A stretch of 64,000 bases of DNA from Cytidiella melzeri (GCA_022592445.1 JABYQR010000077.1:1-64000), one strand, 5' to 3'. Shown: positions 24,205-37,857, counted from the stretch's first letter. Made by a program: numbers and translations. Notes: a model not told the origin generated them from the sequence alone.

Positions 24205-24943
24205 ATGTCCTCCCTCTCCGCCCTGTCCGCACCGCTGTATCTGTGGTATCTTTACGTGGAATACCTATGGAACTATAAGCAAGGGACGTGGGTCTATCGA
24301 ATCGCTTCTACAGCCTGGATACTAGCGTTTATTGTGCTTACACCCTTCGTTTTTCTAACACTCCTTGTACGTGAACTTGCATCTTCGCTCCTGTTTTTTC
24401 TTGTTTTCTGTTGTTGGTTTTTCCTTTCGCTCACAGTTTTCCCCGTTTCTTCATTTCATCTAGGATGTTGCTTCGTACGTGATAGCACGTACACTCGGGG
24501 TCATCGATGCCACAAAAGCCTCCACTGGCGAGATGCCAGTTCCTGCGCGCAGTGCGGCCCAAAACGATAGCGATCTCGACGGAGGACAACCGTCTATCCG
24601 GGTCGGCGCAGAGCCCCTCACGTCATCCTCCGCATCCAACAACGACCACGACTCCCTATCGGACCTACGGGATAACGTCGTGGAAGATGGCAATTTGAAG
24701 CTCTCCGGCGCTTACGCGTTCTCCCCGGTGCCCTCCCAGCCACCCTCTCCGATACTGTCGCGCCGCGACCTCAACAGTGCAAAGTTCAACGTGCAACCCA
24801 TGACGGACTTGTCAGGGAAGACCAGAAGGAAGAGGTCAGACAGCGAGACGAGCGGAGAGAAGTCGTCAGAGGAAGCCACTGCGAGTCAACGGTTGCATAT
24901 ACGGAGACGTGGGCGAGATAGGGGGGATGATTTGGATGAATGA
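24205..24943 (+). CDS. Small membrane-anchored orphan protein
   Basis: Two exons (24205-24366 and 24464-24943, intron GTACGT...CATCTAG) give 213 residues. The first about 60 residues contain a hydrophobic helix (WILAFIVLTPFVFLTLL) after a Tyr/Trp-rich N-terminal segment. The rest is hydrophilic, acidic and Ser/Pro-rich, ending in a strongly basic RLHIRRRGRDRGDDLDE tail. That fits a single-pass (possibly hairpin) membrane protein with a long disordered tail and potential phosphosites. I do not recognise the family. It converges on ESA1, 185 bp apart. Confidence 0.75.
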
Positions 24944-25128
24944 GGTTCTCTGCATACGGTGCGACAACGACCATTTACTCATACAGTTGCATTGCACGCA
25001 TCTTACGATTACATGGGGCAGGATAGACGTATATTACAATACTCATACATGTTGTACTTACAGGTGACAGAGCGAAACGGGAAGAAATAAGTGGATATCC
25101 GAGTCATAATACGCCCCACGCCCTGCGA

Positions 25129-26996
<1,868 letters not shown>

Positions 26997-27220
26997 GAAG
27001 GTAGGGAGAAAGGTGTAAAACTAGCGTGCAAAATTGGTTTGTCGCTGTGGCCTTCCCCTACTGACTCAGGCGGTTCATGATATATGACTAAGCACCACTT
27101 GCCTTAAGAGTAAAGTCTCCGAAAACCCAGACAAACTTGCGATTTGGCTTCAGCTAGCATAAATACAGCCTCTAGCTACATGTGTAAGGATCTACTTGTA
27201 TACAGCTTCAATTCGAGAAA

Positions 27221-29146
27221 CTAAATCTGTTTCATGGGCCTTGCGTCGCCACCCACGAATCGATTGAATAGAGAGCTGAGGACGACGGATGAGTGCGGAA
27301 GCTGCCCACGCGCGATATCTTGGAAGGTCTCAGACATAGCGGCCTGAACCACCGCCTCACAGGAGTACTTGTAGAACACATTCGTCTCCATTGCCAGAAC
27401 CTCAGGGTATCTAACAAAGTTACTCGTAAGAACATCACCTTCAGCGTCTGACGCATAATGACAAACCTCCAAGTGAAGTCGGAGAACAGCTCCTTCACGA
27501 CATTATCTTTCGATAGCGCTTGCTCTATGGCGGTATACGCTTTCTGCTTCAAGTTCTCCAGACCGAGCTATCCAACAAGGCTTCAGCGCAGATCGGAGAG
27601 TCTTCGATGTAGCTAGCGTACCTTTGCTGCAAGCCTATACATAGATTTAGGTGAACAAGAAGGGTCTTCAAAGGTCAATAGCCGAGAAGGTTGTCCTTCC
27701 GATCTTAAGGGAGCAAACTGGATGTAATCGTTGTAAAGGTACAACAGCAGTGCCTGCCATCTGCGTCATCGATCCTCAGCTTTACGCTGTACTCTCAAAA
27801 CTCATTGGCTACTTACGTTCGGTGCGCACTATCAGGTACGAACAAGGTGATTTCACCCGCAATCGGCGTCAATGGTGAGACAGGTTCCTCCTCCACGATT
27901 AATGACGTGCGTCGAGGCAAGTCAGTGAGAGCCTTGAATGAGTGCGAATTGTATTCAGATTGTAGCTGTGGCATTGGAAGCGAGTGTAATCATGAAACTC
28001 ACGTCTCTAGGCGTGGCATCTTTGTGCTCATGTTCATTACGCCAGTTCAGCACGGCTGCAGCTGTCTCGGTACTAAACGACGGCTTTGTGGACATGCCAG
28101 ATTGAGTACTGGGCCCTCCTAGCGAAGTTTCTTGCAAAATCTCGCTCAAACCAGTCTCCGACCCGATCCCATCCAGGGACATCACATCTCCATCGGAGAG
28201 ATTCAGCACAGAGCTCTTGGAAGTGCCGGCTTTTTGGAAGGAATAGTTAGAACGAATACTGGCTGGGTGATATGGTCATGAACTAACGCTGCACTGTGCC
28301 AGGAACCTCCTTCGGTGGACTTCCGCTGGTAGAGACATGAGTACTCCTGGTAAGCTGCTCACCCTCGCATTCCTCCAAATCGCTGTCCGCATCATAGCCA
28401 TACGCTTGTCGATCGGTGGTGCAGCTGGCTTTCACAGGCCCTTGAAAACGAGCGGAAAGAACGATATCTATCGGCCAATGAAAATAAGCACCGCACGTAC
28501 TGATGCAACTGGAAGAATACATACCATGCTCGAATTTCGGGCATGCCGCGTTCAGAAAAGCGCGCCTGGCGCGGACAGCCCGGGGTTTGTGCACTTGGCC
28601 AGATCGACTACGAGCGGAGTAGACATAAATATCAGTGTCGTCAAACTTTGCACCGTTGATCGACGCGATCAAGGCCTGCTGGAACAACAGGGGACGTATG
28701 GTCTCGTATGAAACCATTGGGTTAGAGGACGAGTCGGAGATGGTGCCCTCTGAAGGAACACGGGATAACGGTGTAGGAATATGCAGCTGGCGCAAGGAAG
28801 CAGGAGGGGATCGGTTCCTTGGGTAGTCGCTGTCTGTCACGAGCCCGCTCAAATGACTAGCATGGAATTCGTCGTGAAGGGACGAGGTCGGATTCAAAGG
28901 TGAGTAGCCTGTCATCTGAGTTACAGAGTTCTTGAACCGGCTGAGAGGCGACTCAGTCCTCGAGTCCGAGATGACTGCGACTTCTGAGGAGGGAATGAAA
29001 CTCGGGCTGAGGGTCGTCTTGCCTTTGTTTTTCTTCTTCTTGCTCTTGAACTTGGAGAGCCACAGGTCGTCCGAGTCGACGTCTGGCTTTGGCTCCAAAG
29101 GACGCGCTGATTCACTTGGCGAGGTTATGAATTCTGTTCTCAGCAT
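27221..29146 (-). CDS. BTB/POZ-domain protein, Agaricomycete type
   Basis: About six exons from ATG 29146 to TAG 27223-27221. A disordered, charged N-terminal region (with an SKKKKNKGK basic patch) of about 140 residues leads into a BTB-like core: FDDTDIYVYSARSRSGQVHKP matches the block in which basidiomycete BTB proteins describe the 'SRRS..G.V..PRALYA' strand. Later exons give SPKSMYRLAAK, then LENLKQKAYTAIEQALSKDN and VVKELFSDFTWRYPEV (joined across an intron), the helical 'YRLADKY..L..LA...I...L....I..E.F' tail of the same family. BTB proteins of this class are thought to act as adaptors of Cul3-type ubiquitin ligases or as regulators; the substrate is unknown. An upstream ATG at 29215 is also in frame. 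Confidence 0.8.
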
Positions 29147-30689
29147 GGCTCTCCGGATGTGGGCGTTGAGTTGTGAGCAGTGAGCGCTGCGGCAGAGATG
29201 TTGTTCAGAGCACAAGGTCTGCAGGTGCGCTGGTGAAGGGATATATAGCCATATGTTTCACATCGTGCAGTACACGCACGCTTCTAGAAAACGGTATCTG
29301 TACAGCATCTCTCCAATCAACGACCTCAGGCTTGTATTCACCTCGTGTCGACCGCATGTTATGCACGGTCTACAGGCGCCATCTCTTTGAGTACCTGACT
29401 CGAGTCGTGCAGAGGGCGTAAGACGCACAGCGTTGTGTTTACTGGCCAGCAGGAGATAATGAAAGTACCGAGCGAAAGTTGGACTTGAACTCTGAAAGCT
29501 TGAAAGTCCAGAGCGAACTTGAGGAAGCAGGTGCAAACCAGCGCCTTTGAAAATAGAATTTATTCTAGTGTCACCGTGAAGTTGTCCGCCACTGGTCGTC
29601 CTTTCCTTTCTGTTACCGCTCTCACGTCTTTGAACTCTCAACAGGATACGTAGCATACTTTTGACACCATATGACAATGTTGTTCATTGCCGTGCCGCAG
29701 CGATTCGCGCTGTCGATGCGCCAGATGCGCTTATTTGATGTAGGACTTTGTACGTTCTACCACGTACACTGCATACTCACTTGATAACTCTAGGCGTACT
29801 GGCTTATGTGTGACCCTTGTAGAGCAGGAGAAACCACTGCGCAGCTCAAGTGATATACATCAATCCTCCGGAGCGTCCTAGGAAACATCTTCAATTCCTA
29901 CTTACGCCTTTGACAGTACGAAATTGTTTTCACATCAGTGGGCTACAATCACGTATTTCCGCTGTATATGCGAGAGCGCAAGACCGGTACTACTGGTTCG
30001 AACGCGCATGTCATGGTGGACGATGTCCTTGGAGAAGGCTCTGCGGCTGGCAAAGAGAAATCGTCGGTCAGTGCGGCCGGCAGCGACGAGTACGACTCTA
30101 GACAGCTGGAAGGAGTGCATATGCAACACCGATCTTTCGAAGCCTTATGAGTGGTGTCCTCACTCCCGGAATGTACTAGTAAAGTGAATTCTGCACGAGT
30201 TACCTGATTGCCCAGTTACTGAAACGCGACATAGGATAACGACTTTCTTCTCCCTTGTGGTTAGCTACGGAGACTAGACATAGGTCATCTCATCCATATA
30301 ATCCGTATATACAAAGCACACGCCTCAGATACGTATGCAATCCTGGAGCGGCTGAAAATTTCATAGGTGTCTCGCAGTTGACACGGCTCCTTTTGCACAC
30401 CTCTGCGAGCTGTGTGGACGAAGGGCTTAAGCTTCCGATTAATGCGCAATACCCATCAAATTTGCACCTTTGAGAAAGCGCTTTCTCCGGCGCGTTTCAA
30501 ATTCCACCGCGTACGTTATAATCTGCATGCCGGGCGTGGAAGAGGTCTTTCCTACACACATGACGCTATAAAATGTGTCCTACGAGTCACTGCAAGCATT
30601 CGACTGTGCAATCAATTCCTGCACCAGCGATGTATTTGCCAAGATATAGGTAAGAAGCGCATAACTTGGAAATTGTAGTGTTGCCGAAG
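29147..30689. other. No recognised gene
   Basis: Only short frames, none with a recognisable motif. The first about 200 bp should contain the BTB gene promoter. Confidence 0.35.
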
Positions 30690-30865
30690 TCCAGTTCTGA
30701 ACCAAGGTTCGAACTCTGAACCATTGAACTGAACTCCGGGTTCTGGTTCGGTTCAACTCGGTTTGTGGCCACGGTATTCAAGTTTGGTTCAGGGTTCATA
30801 GCAATGTCCATCATCCTGAACTTGGTTCGAACCAGTTCGAACCAAGAACCAAAGGTAGGTGGCCA
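30690..30865. repeat. Interspersed GGTTC/GAACC low-complexity block
   Basis: Dense short repeats of GGTTC, GAACC and their mixtures on both strands (for example TGGTTCGAACCAG and GTTCGGTTCAACTCGG), so the block can pair with itself in many registers. No tRNA fits: the GGTTCGAAC words resemble a B box, but no A box or cloverleaf accompanies them. Confidence 0.6.
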
Positions 30866-31012
30866 ACGCTATGGCCAACAGCATTTGAGCTCACAAAAAT
30901 GCTTGGCCCGCAGGTAGGCGATACAGCTTCGAGTCAAAATGTTTGGTCATGGCCACGGCTACTTGGTAAAATAGCCTATCGTTCTCTATGACCGTTATTG
31001 TGGTAAGTCTTC

Positions 31013-31323
31013 TGGAAACCCGCGGCAGCGGGAAACACTCGAAAACGGAAACTAGCACGAGATATATTGTTGTAGACTTCAACGTCGGGACAAAGGGAAT
31101 CAGAGGGAATCAGCAGATAGTTATGTGTATGATAAGTGGGCGTACCTTCAACGTCGGGACAAAGAGAATGAAGTCCGTCGACGTTGAAGGCGAGGTTTAT
31201 ATATGAACGTCAGAGGCTCGGCGGGGACGAATAGGAATGTGAGAACAGAGAGGAAGAGTGTTTATGTAAGCAACGTCCTGAATAAGTAACTGTACTCGTT
31301 GTGGCCCTGTGGCCAGGGTTACA
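31013..31323 (-). repeat. Gypsy 3' LTR
   Basis: Direct copy of 36640-36951. Read on the minus strand it starts TGTAACCCTGGCC and ends GGTTTCCA. Directly upstream in element orientation is the purine tract GGAAGGGGAGAGAG, which overlaps the end of the integrase ORF. Confidence 0.95.
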
Positions 31324-32767
31324 CTCTCTCCCCTTCCGAAGAATTTGCTAGCGCGGTGGATGCATGAGACAAGTTGTTGTCGAGTAAGAAGTCGTCCAAG
31401 GCTGCGAGGTCGTCTACTTTGCTACCAGCCAACCACTCGTCGTGTTCCGGACCATATCCTTTCCATCGAACCAAATATTGAAAACCTCTCCCAATCTTCC
31501 GGCGGTCCAAGATGCGCTCTACTACGTGTTCCATCCCATCGGGCGTCGCTATCGGACCAGGTTCTTCGTGTTCGCGTTGAGGGAACAAAGAGCCGTCGTT
31601 GCGCACGAAAGGCCTCAACAATGAAGAGTGGAAGGTAGGGTGGATTTGCATGGTGGCAGGGAGATCGAGCGTGTACACAGAGGTTTCCGGGTGTGCGGCG
31701 GTGACGGTATAAGGGCCATCGAAACGAACCATAAATTTGGCAACGCGGTTGTCGCCTCGACGCATGTAGTCCCGGCGACGATGGAAGGTGGAGAGTAAAA
31801 CTTTGTCTCCCACGCGGTACACGACCTCTGGCTCGCGATGTTTGTTGGCATGGAACGCCTGGTTTGATTTCGCCAGTAGCAGATTGTCTTGCGCTTCCAA
31901 CACATCCGTGTCGATTTGTTTGATGACTTTTTGCGCAACGAGAGCCTCGTTGCCCACGGTCTTGCATGCGGATTTGGCGGAAGCATCACATAGTGGTGGA
32001 ATGATACGAGGGGAACGACCATGTCGTAGATGGAATGGAGAGAAGCCGGTGGAGGCGTTGACGGTATTCATGTAGTTAAAGCGCACCGCAGGGAGCGCGC
32101 GCACCCAGCCCTTCTGGTTTCGCTCGACGTGGAAACGCAATGCTTGTATGATCGTCTTGTTTGAGCGTTCGCTTGCACCGTCTGTCTCGGGGTGGTAGGA
32201 GGTCGACATCTTCAAGTCCACACCAGTTAATTTCGTGAGAGCCTTCCAGAAGCGCGACATGAACAACTTATTGCGATCCGACACAATATTCGACGGGAGC
32301 CCGTTCTCGCAGTACCAGTGATGGAAAAACAATAGTGCGAATTGTTCGGCGTCGATGTCGGTGGTAGACGGCACAATGCGCAAATCCGAGTTGAGGCGGC
32401 AAGTCATTGTGACAATTGAGTTGAAACCGTTGTCTTCCGGTAATGGACCAATGAAGTCGATCGCGACACTTTCGCATCTGCCATCTGGTACCGGCAGCGG
32501 GTGGAGTGGGCCCACAGGTCTACGTGTTTGTGACTTGTTGCGCTGGCATTGCTCGCACGCAGGTACGTACAGGGTTTCAATCTCCTTGCGCATGTGTGGC
32601 CAGTAGTAGCAGGAACGGAGAGCGGCGTATGTCTTATTGCCACCGTAGTGGCCTAAAGCGTCGTGTGACAATCGTAAAAGGCGTTCTCTGAGGTGACGCA
32701 TGCGAGGGATGACCAGGCGATCAGCTACGAATAGGCAACGGCCACGGACGGAGAAACCATTCGCGCT
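31319..32767 (-). pseudogene. Gypsy integrase with C-terminal chromodomain
   Basis: Continuous frame of about 460 or more codons. The HHCC zinc-binding region is seen in HDALGHYGGNKTYAAL and CEQCQRNK. The catalytic D,D,E core spans VAIDFIGPL, NIVSDRNKLFMSRFW and TDGASERSNKTI. A GPY/F-like block (VRFDGPYTVTAAHPET) and the chromodomain (VERILDRRKIGRGFQYLVRW, then GYGPEHDEWL) end the protein. The frame is separated from RNase H by an in-frame TGA near 32770, so it can no longer be made as part of the polyprotein. Otherwise this is the best-preserved part of the element. Confidence 0.9.
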
Positions 32768-34668
32768 TCAGCCGTCGAGCAAACCTTCACGAAGGGCGTG
32801 CATTGCAGGTTTCGAACGCAAATTTTTGTCCATTGCAGATTTAGCGTTAGGGTCCCATAGCGAGTCAATCACCCGAGAAGTCCAGTTGTCTTCGGCGTAG
32901 CCGGCGAGGATGTCCTCGGTCCAAGTGGCGTCTGCGGCAATGTTGAACTGGTGTACCGCACCGCACGTCAATTCTTGTGAACGTTTCGCGTTGACAACGG
33001 TATCTGGATGGCGAGACATGGCATCTGCTGGCGAATTGTCCTTTCCGGCGATGTAGATGATTCGGTAGTCATACTGACTCATGAACTCCTGCCAACGGCA
33101 TTGTCGACGGGAGAGATTGTCTTGGGTGTCGAAGTTTTCCAAGGTCTTGTGGTCCGTGTAAATTTCGAACGGTACACCGAGGAGATCCACACGCCATTTC
33201 TTCAGCGCCCTGATAATCGCGAGTAATTCTTTTTCGTGCACCGGGTAGTTCAGTTCAGCGGATTTGAAGGATTGGCTCTCAAAGGCGACGGGACGCGCCG
33301 TTTGTAAGGTCTCGCCATAAGACAGTACAGCGCCTGAGCAGAAATCGGAAGCGTTGGTTGCCACAAAAATTTTATTGGAGCCCATGTTCTGGTGGTCGAT
33401 CACTGTGAGGCATTCGCGCGAAACCACGAGGTCTTTGATGCGCTGGAAAGCGTGTTGGTGGTCTGCAGTCCAGATGAAATTCTTCTCTGCTTCAGCTGTC
33501 GTCAAGGTGTTTAGGACATGCGTGTGTGTCGCGAGTGCAGGCAAAAAGTTGGCGATGTAACGTACGAGGCCAAGGAAAGACAAAACGTCTTTCGTCGAGC
33601 GCGGTGTAGGCCAAGACAGGACTTTCGCGGTTTTCCTGGTGTCCGCTTCTACGCCACGACAAGAGATGTGGTGTCCGAGGAAGTCAAGTTCGATACAGAA
33701 CAGGTCGGTCTTTTTGGGGGAACAATAGAGGCAGTGGTTTCGTAACGCAGTGAGGACGGTTTCGACGTTATTGCGATGTTCGTCGAGGGTTTGCGACCAA
33801 ATGATTATGTCGTCCAGATACACGTGGCATATAGTCCCAATAAAATTGCGCAAGGCAGAGAACATTCGTCGTTGATGCGTTGCAGGAGCGTTCCGGCAAC
33901 CCTGCGCATCACCGTCCACTCGTATAGACCAAAGGGAGTGCTAACGGCGGTGTAGGGAATGTCATCCGGGTGGACAAGTGTTTGGAAGAATGAGTTGGTC
34001 ATGTCGATTTTTGCCCAGAATTTTCCTTTAGCGCAATCAGAGAGGATTTCGCTTATCCGAGGCAAGGGGTGTACGTCTGGTACGGTGTTCGCGTTGAGAG
34101 CGCGGTAGTCGTTGACCCATTGAGGTAGCGCATTAGGATCACTCTTTGGTATGAGGAAAGCTGGTGAAGAGTAAGGACTAGAAGACGGGCGTATACGCCC
34201 TGCGTGTAGGTGTTGATTCAGTAAGGTTCGCCAGGCCTCGCGGTATTTCTTAGGACACTCGTATTGCCGTCGTGCGATCACAGTGTCAGGGTTTTTTAAA
34301 CAGAAGCGATGGTAAACATCATTTGGCAGGTCAGATATATGGGGAATGTCGTCAGGGAATAGGTCAGCAAAGCGGCCGCGCATTTGTTCATTTTCGCGTT
34401 GTAGCACATCCGACGATGACAGGTCTTCAATGCGTCCCTGGATGGCGTTCACAATTTGAATGCTATCTCCCTCGACGATGGGCGGTGCACGTTTTGTCTC
34501 AAGTAGCAATTCACGTAGAGTATCACGGAATGTGTTTCGCACATGGGTCTCGCGTAGCGTTGACAATTTGCGCAGTGAGGCAGCGGCATGTTGTTCGTCC
34601 GCACGGCGTTTACGAGGGGAGCGGCGGTCGGGTTGTTCAGGCGGACCAGGAGCAGGCGCGTGTATCAC
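32768..34668 (-). pseudogene. Gypsy reverse transcriptase and RNase H, frameshifted
   Basis: The upstream part (34668-33915) carries RPSSSPYSSPAFLIPK, KIDMTNSFFQTLVHPDD and STPFGLYEWTVM of RT. A one-base shift near 33912 moves the rest into another frame, which has RNAPATHQRRMF and the active site YLDDIIIW, then the connection and RNase H (ELNYPVHEKELLAIIRALKK and IYTDHKTLENF). In RNase H the usual catalytic 'DAS' reads NAS (VATNASDFCSGAVL), so a key aspartate appears lost. The frame ends in a TGA directly before the integrase. Confidence 0.92.
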
Positions 34669-34678
34669 ATCAAAACCG

Positions 34679-35182
34679 TCAGATTGGCGTATGATGGTAG
34701 AATGAACAGGGTCGATTGAACAACGATTTGCAGAATAAAACGGGAGACCGAGAATTACAGGAACAAAAGGCCTTTGACGATGATGGCTTTACAAGTACGA
34801 GAGGACCAAGAGAGTTGCGAGTTGGAGACCTTGAATCTAACCCATTCTTTTGCCATTTGCGATTACCTCCCCACGCTGCTCCAAACGATTTCAGTTGAGG
34901 TAATGGCCTTCGGCGTAGACCCAGTTTGGTCACGAGAGTGTCATCAACTAGGATAGCAGGAGAACCGGAGTCTATCAGCATCCGTGTTGGAGCAGCGAGT
35001 GTGGAAGGGGAGTGGACGAGAGCGTCCCAGTAAATGTGGCGACATGTTAAGGGAGGGACGTACTCGCTCTCGTCGTCGGTGGTGTCGCCAGCGCTGAGCA
35101 CCGAATAACAGCGTGCTGGTGGCGACGAGTCGTAGTTGAATGCGGCGACAGGCAAGACATTGTCGTCGTCAGAGAGATTCAC
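34679..35182 (-). pseudogene. Gypsy aspartic protease, frameshifted
   Basis: The active site is visible as MLIDSGSPAILVDD followed by LGLRRRPLPQ. The frame overlaps the 3' end of gag by 14 nt, suggesting expression by ribosomal frameshift. After LPQ the remaining protease sequence continues only by switching frame twice (near 34855 and 34770), the last piece reading PVILGLPF before joining the RT frame. The enzyme is therefore broken. Confidence 0.75.
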
Positions 35183-36413
35183 AGCCGCAACGCGAGGACG
35201 AGAACCGTTTGCGCAGGAGTAGCGCTAGCAACAGGCGGCTGCCAGTCGCTGGCACCAGCGGAACGTAAGTCTTAGCGTCAGGAAAGTCGTTTGTGCACTC
35301 CGAGCGGAAGTGGTTGACGTTGATGCGGCGGCACTTGAAACACCCCTTGTTGAGTGTGAGATAGTTGCGCTCAGCATCGGTGAGTTTCGGCAGTCTGATA
35401 CGCTTGTTTCCAACTCCAGGAGCCTCGGAGCGGCCTTCAGAAAAGCGAGTAACAAGTGGCGGTTTTGCGTCAGAGGTTCTAGATGATAAGGAGGGCTTGG
35501 TGTAGTTCGTTGAAGAGGAAGAGGCGTAGCGGCGAGTGGCGACCGCTAAGTCACGTAGGAAGGCGCGCCGCTTTTCGTCTTCGATCGATAGACCATCCTT
35601 CAAGAGTTCGTACGTTGCTAATGCTTTTCCGTCTGTCGAGCAGTAGTCACGGAGTTTCTGACAAACGTGCGTGGTGAGATGTGAGCGAAGTTCGTCATCT
35701 TTCATAAACTCAGCGGTGTCTGTGAGCAACGTGTTGGTGCGTTCGAGGTTTTCGACCCAGTTGTCGAAATTGTCTGTATCCGTCATGAAAGATTGTTTGA
35801 TTTGGACCTTAATCTTGTCCGACCAGTTGCGCTTGAACCAGCGGGAGCGGAACTCGATGGAGAAGTCCTCGAACGTCATAGATTGCAGGCGCTTCTTGTT
35901 GCTGAAGTACCAAGTTGCGATAAGTGGGTCTGCGAACGAGGGACCGATAGCAGTGACCTTCTTGTCGTCGTCCGTGTTCTTGGCGTCGAAGAAGAAACCG
36001 CATAGAATTTGAAACTGAAGCCAGATCTCCGGCGTGACCGTACCCGTGGTCAGCACGGGAGGCGTCTTGTTTGTGGTGTTATTGATGACAGTGGCGGTCT
36101 GGAGCTTTTCTGACTGCATGGCGTGTGACGGATTGTATGTGATGTAATGATCGTTGTCCTCGGTGTCTGAATCGTCAGAGAACGCTGTGGACGGCGATGG
36201 CGATGGCGTGGGTGTTCTGGTGTGAAAAGGTGTGGTTGAGGGTATGCGAGTAGAAGGGGAATGCGAGGATGAGGCGAGTGCAAAGTCCGCGACGAGACTG
36301 GTTGAGTCTTGGAACAATAGTTGCTCAGCCGAATAAGACTGGACTGTACTGGGAACGTAGTCCGATCCGTCGAGAGTGCCTGACGGAGGGTCTATGTTGG
36401 GAGGCGTCGTCAC
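35169..36413 (-). pseudogene. Gypsy gag (capsid/nucleocapsid)
   Basis: A frame of about 414 codons with a Ser/Thr/Pro-rich, acidic N-terminal region, a retrotransposon gag-like helical region (WYFSNKKRLQSMTFEDF, then RWFKRNWSDKIKVQIKQ) and a zinc-knuckle variant CFKCRRINVNHFRSEC. The spacing between the second Cys and the His is six rather than four residues, a form common in fungal gypsy elements. The first codon of the frame is GTG and I found no convincing ATG at its start, so the N-terminus may be lost or extend upstream. Confidence 0.8.
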
Positions 36414-36639
36414 TTCCGAGGACGTTTCCGGGAGGGTAGAGTCTGCAAACGGTAGGTTGCGGAAGGTTTCTTTCGTCCTTCGCGATGTCGAGCGTGTTGT
36501 AGCCAGGCTGAGCGAAGGGCAGATTCAAGGACGGGAACTGGAGGACGGCGGCGATAGGCGGCGGACAGCAATAGACGGCGGACAGTATGCGGTGAAAGGT
36601 GGACGGCGGCTGCTGTTTCGTGTGAAGTTTCAAAAAAAG

Positions 36640-36951
36640 TGGAAACCCGCAGCAGCGGGAAACACTCGAAAACGGAAACTAGCACGAGATATATTGTTGT
36701 AAACTTCAACGTCGGGACAAAGGGAATCCAGAGGGAATCAGCAGATAGTTATGTGTATGATAAGTGGGCGTACCTTCAACGTCGGGACAAAGGGAATGAA
36801 GTCCGTCGACGTTGAAGGCGAGGTTTATATATGAACGTCAGAGGCTCGGCGGGGACGAATAGGAAGGTGAGAACAGAGAGGAAGAATGTTTATGTAAGCA
36901 ACGTCCTGAATAGGTAACTGTACTCGTTGTGGCCCTGTGGCCAGGGTTACA
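36640..36951 (-). repeat. Gypsy 5' LTR
   Basis: 312 bp, seven differences from the other LTR. Downstream in element orientation the sequence reads CTTTTTTTGAAACTTCACAC. I see no clear complement to a tRNA 3' end (no TGG-type start), so the primer-binding site is unidentified. Confidence 0.95.
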
Positions 36952-37642
36952 GGAGGTGAAGAGGGAGGCTGTAGAGGTTTATGATGAGTATATCGAGTTC
37001 CTCAAACCTTGTTTTCTTCGTGGAGTTGGAACTGAACTTGCGCACATAATGTCTGTGACTCAGAACTACTTTCCTACGGTGAGTCTACTTGTTCACTCAC
37101 AGCCGCTGGTTCGGTCGCACCGTGCACACCTGACACTTCACCCACTCACAGATTGTGTACAGCGAGAAATGCCGGTCGTGGTACAAGATGGGTAAGGAAG
37201 AAGGCCGTGTAGTGGGACTTTGGCCAGGTAACTTTTCATCATCACTGGCCACTCTCCTCTAAACTTGGGGAATTAGTTTTTTCTCTGGAAAGGATCGTGC
37301 CTTCACGCCCTGCTCGCGCTCAAATACCCGCGCTGGGAGGATTTTACGTACGAGCGGCTCGACGGGCAGCGCAACAAATTGCATTGGCTTGGGAATGGGA
37401 TGACGCACAACGAGGAGAGGATGATGGGCGATCATACGTATACTTTGCACCCTCATCTTGGGTACCATATGATTCGAAATTGTGTGTTTCCTAGGTGTTT
37501 CATATCTCTTGGATGAGGCGGTGGACATTCTGCTTGGTACGTCGTTAATTTGTTGTTGTATTTGTGGAAAGATGCTGGTTTCTGACAGGAAGAATCTCTT
37601 TTTTTTTGACACGTAGTACCGCTTGTGCGCAAGATTTATTAG
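36952..37642 (+). pseudogene. Flavin-containing monooxygenase, C-terminal part only
   Basis: Starts in open frame at the LTR edge. Exons: 36952 to about 37080 (EVKREAVEVYDEYIEFLKP), about 37151-37228 with CRSWYKMGK and GRVVGLWPG, about 37289-37463 with KYPRWEDFTYERL and WLGNGMTHNEE, a short exon (GVSYLLDEAVDILL) and a last exon ending PLVRKIY before TAG 37640-37642. The CRSWYK...WPGS block and the RWEDY/LGNG ending match the C-terminal region of Baeyer-Villiger/FMO-type flavoproteins. The FAD- and NADPH-binding Rossmann motifs are missing, and the opposite flank of the gypsy element (30.9-31.0 kb) does not supply them. A promoterless 3' remnant. Confidence 0.75.
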
Positions 37643-37857
37643 GGACGGATGGCAGCGGCGAGTTTGTAAAAAGTGGCTACGGTTATGTTTTTTGTTTGTT
37701 TTCCCTTCCACATTAAGTTGTTCTCACTCGTCAAATGGTACAAAATGATATGTCGTTACAGACAGTTCCAAGTCCACCAAGTCCCCTCCACAACTAGTTC
37801 AAGTGTCTCCCTTTCACCTTGCCCGCGTGCACAACGCCAACCTTCGAAGATGCGTTT
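37643..37857. other. Convergent 3' intergenic region
   Basis: 215 bp between the ends of the monooxygenase remnant and the chimera gene; nothing recognised. Confidence 0.4.

Larger units (their letters stand above)
31013..36951 (-). mobile_element. Ty3/gypsy retrotransposon with chromodomain (chromovirus), two LTRs, decayed
   Basis: A 5.9 kb element reading leftwards: 5' LTR 36951-36640, gag, protease, RT, RNase H, integrase, chromodomain, polypurine tract, 3' LTR 31323-31013. The LTRs differ by six substitutions and one indel over about 311 bp, so insertion was fairly recent. Coding regions are nevertheless broken by frameshifts in protease and RT and by a stop between RNase H and integrase. 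The gene order and C-terminal chromodomain place it with the chromoviruses. No matching target-site duplication is seen (TCTTC on the left, GGAGG on the right). The right flank is the middle of a host monooxygenase gene whose upstream part is absent on the other side. Confidence 0.95.

Noticed and set aside
30700..30860. tRNA B-box-like words (GGTTCGAAC) suggesting a tRNA gene
   Set aside because: They recur many times in both orientations within a low-complexity block, with no A box, anticodon arm or acceptor stem.
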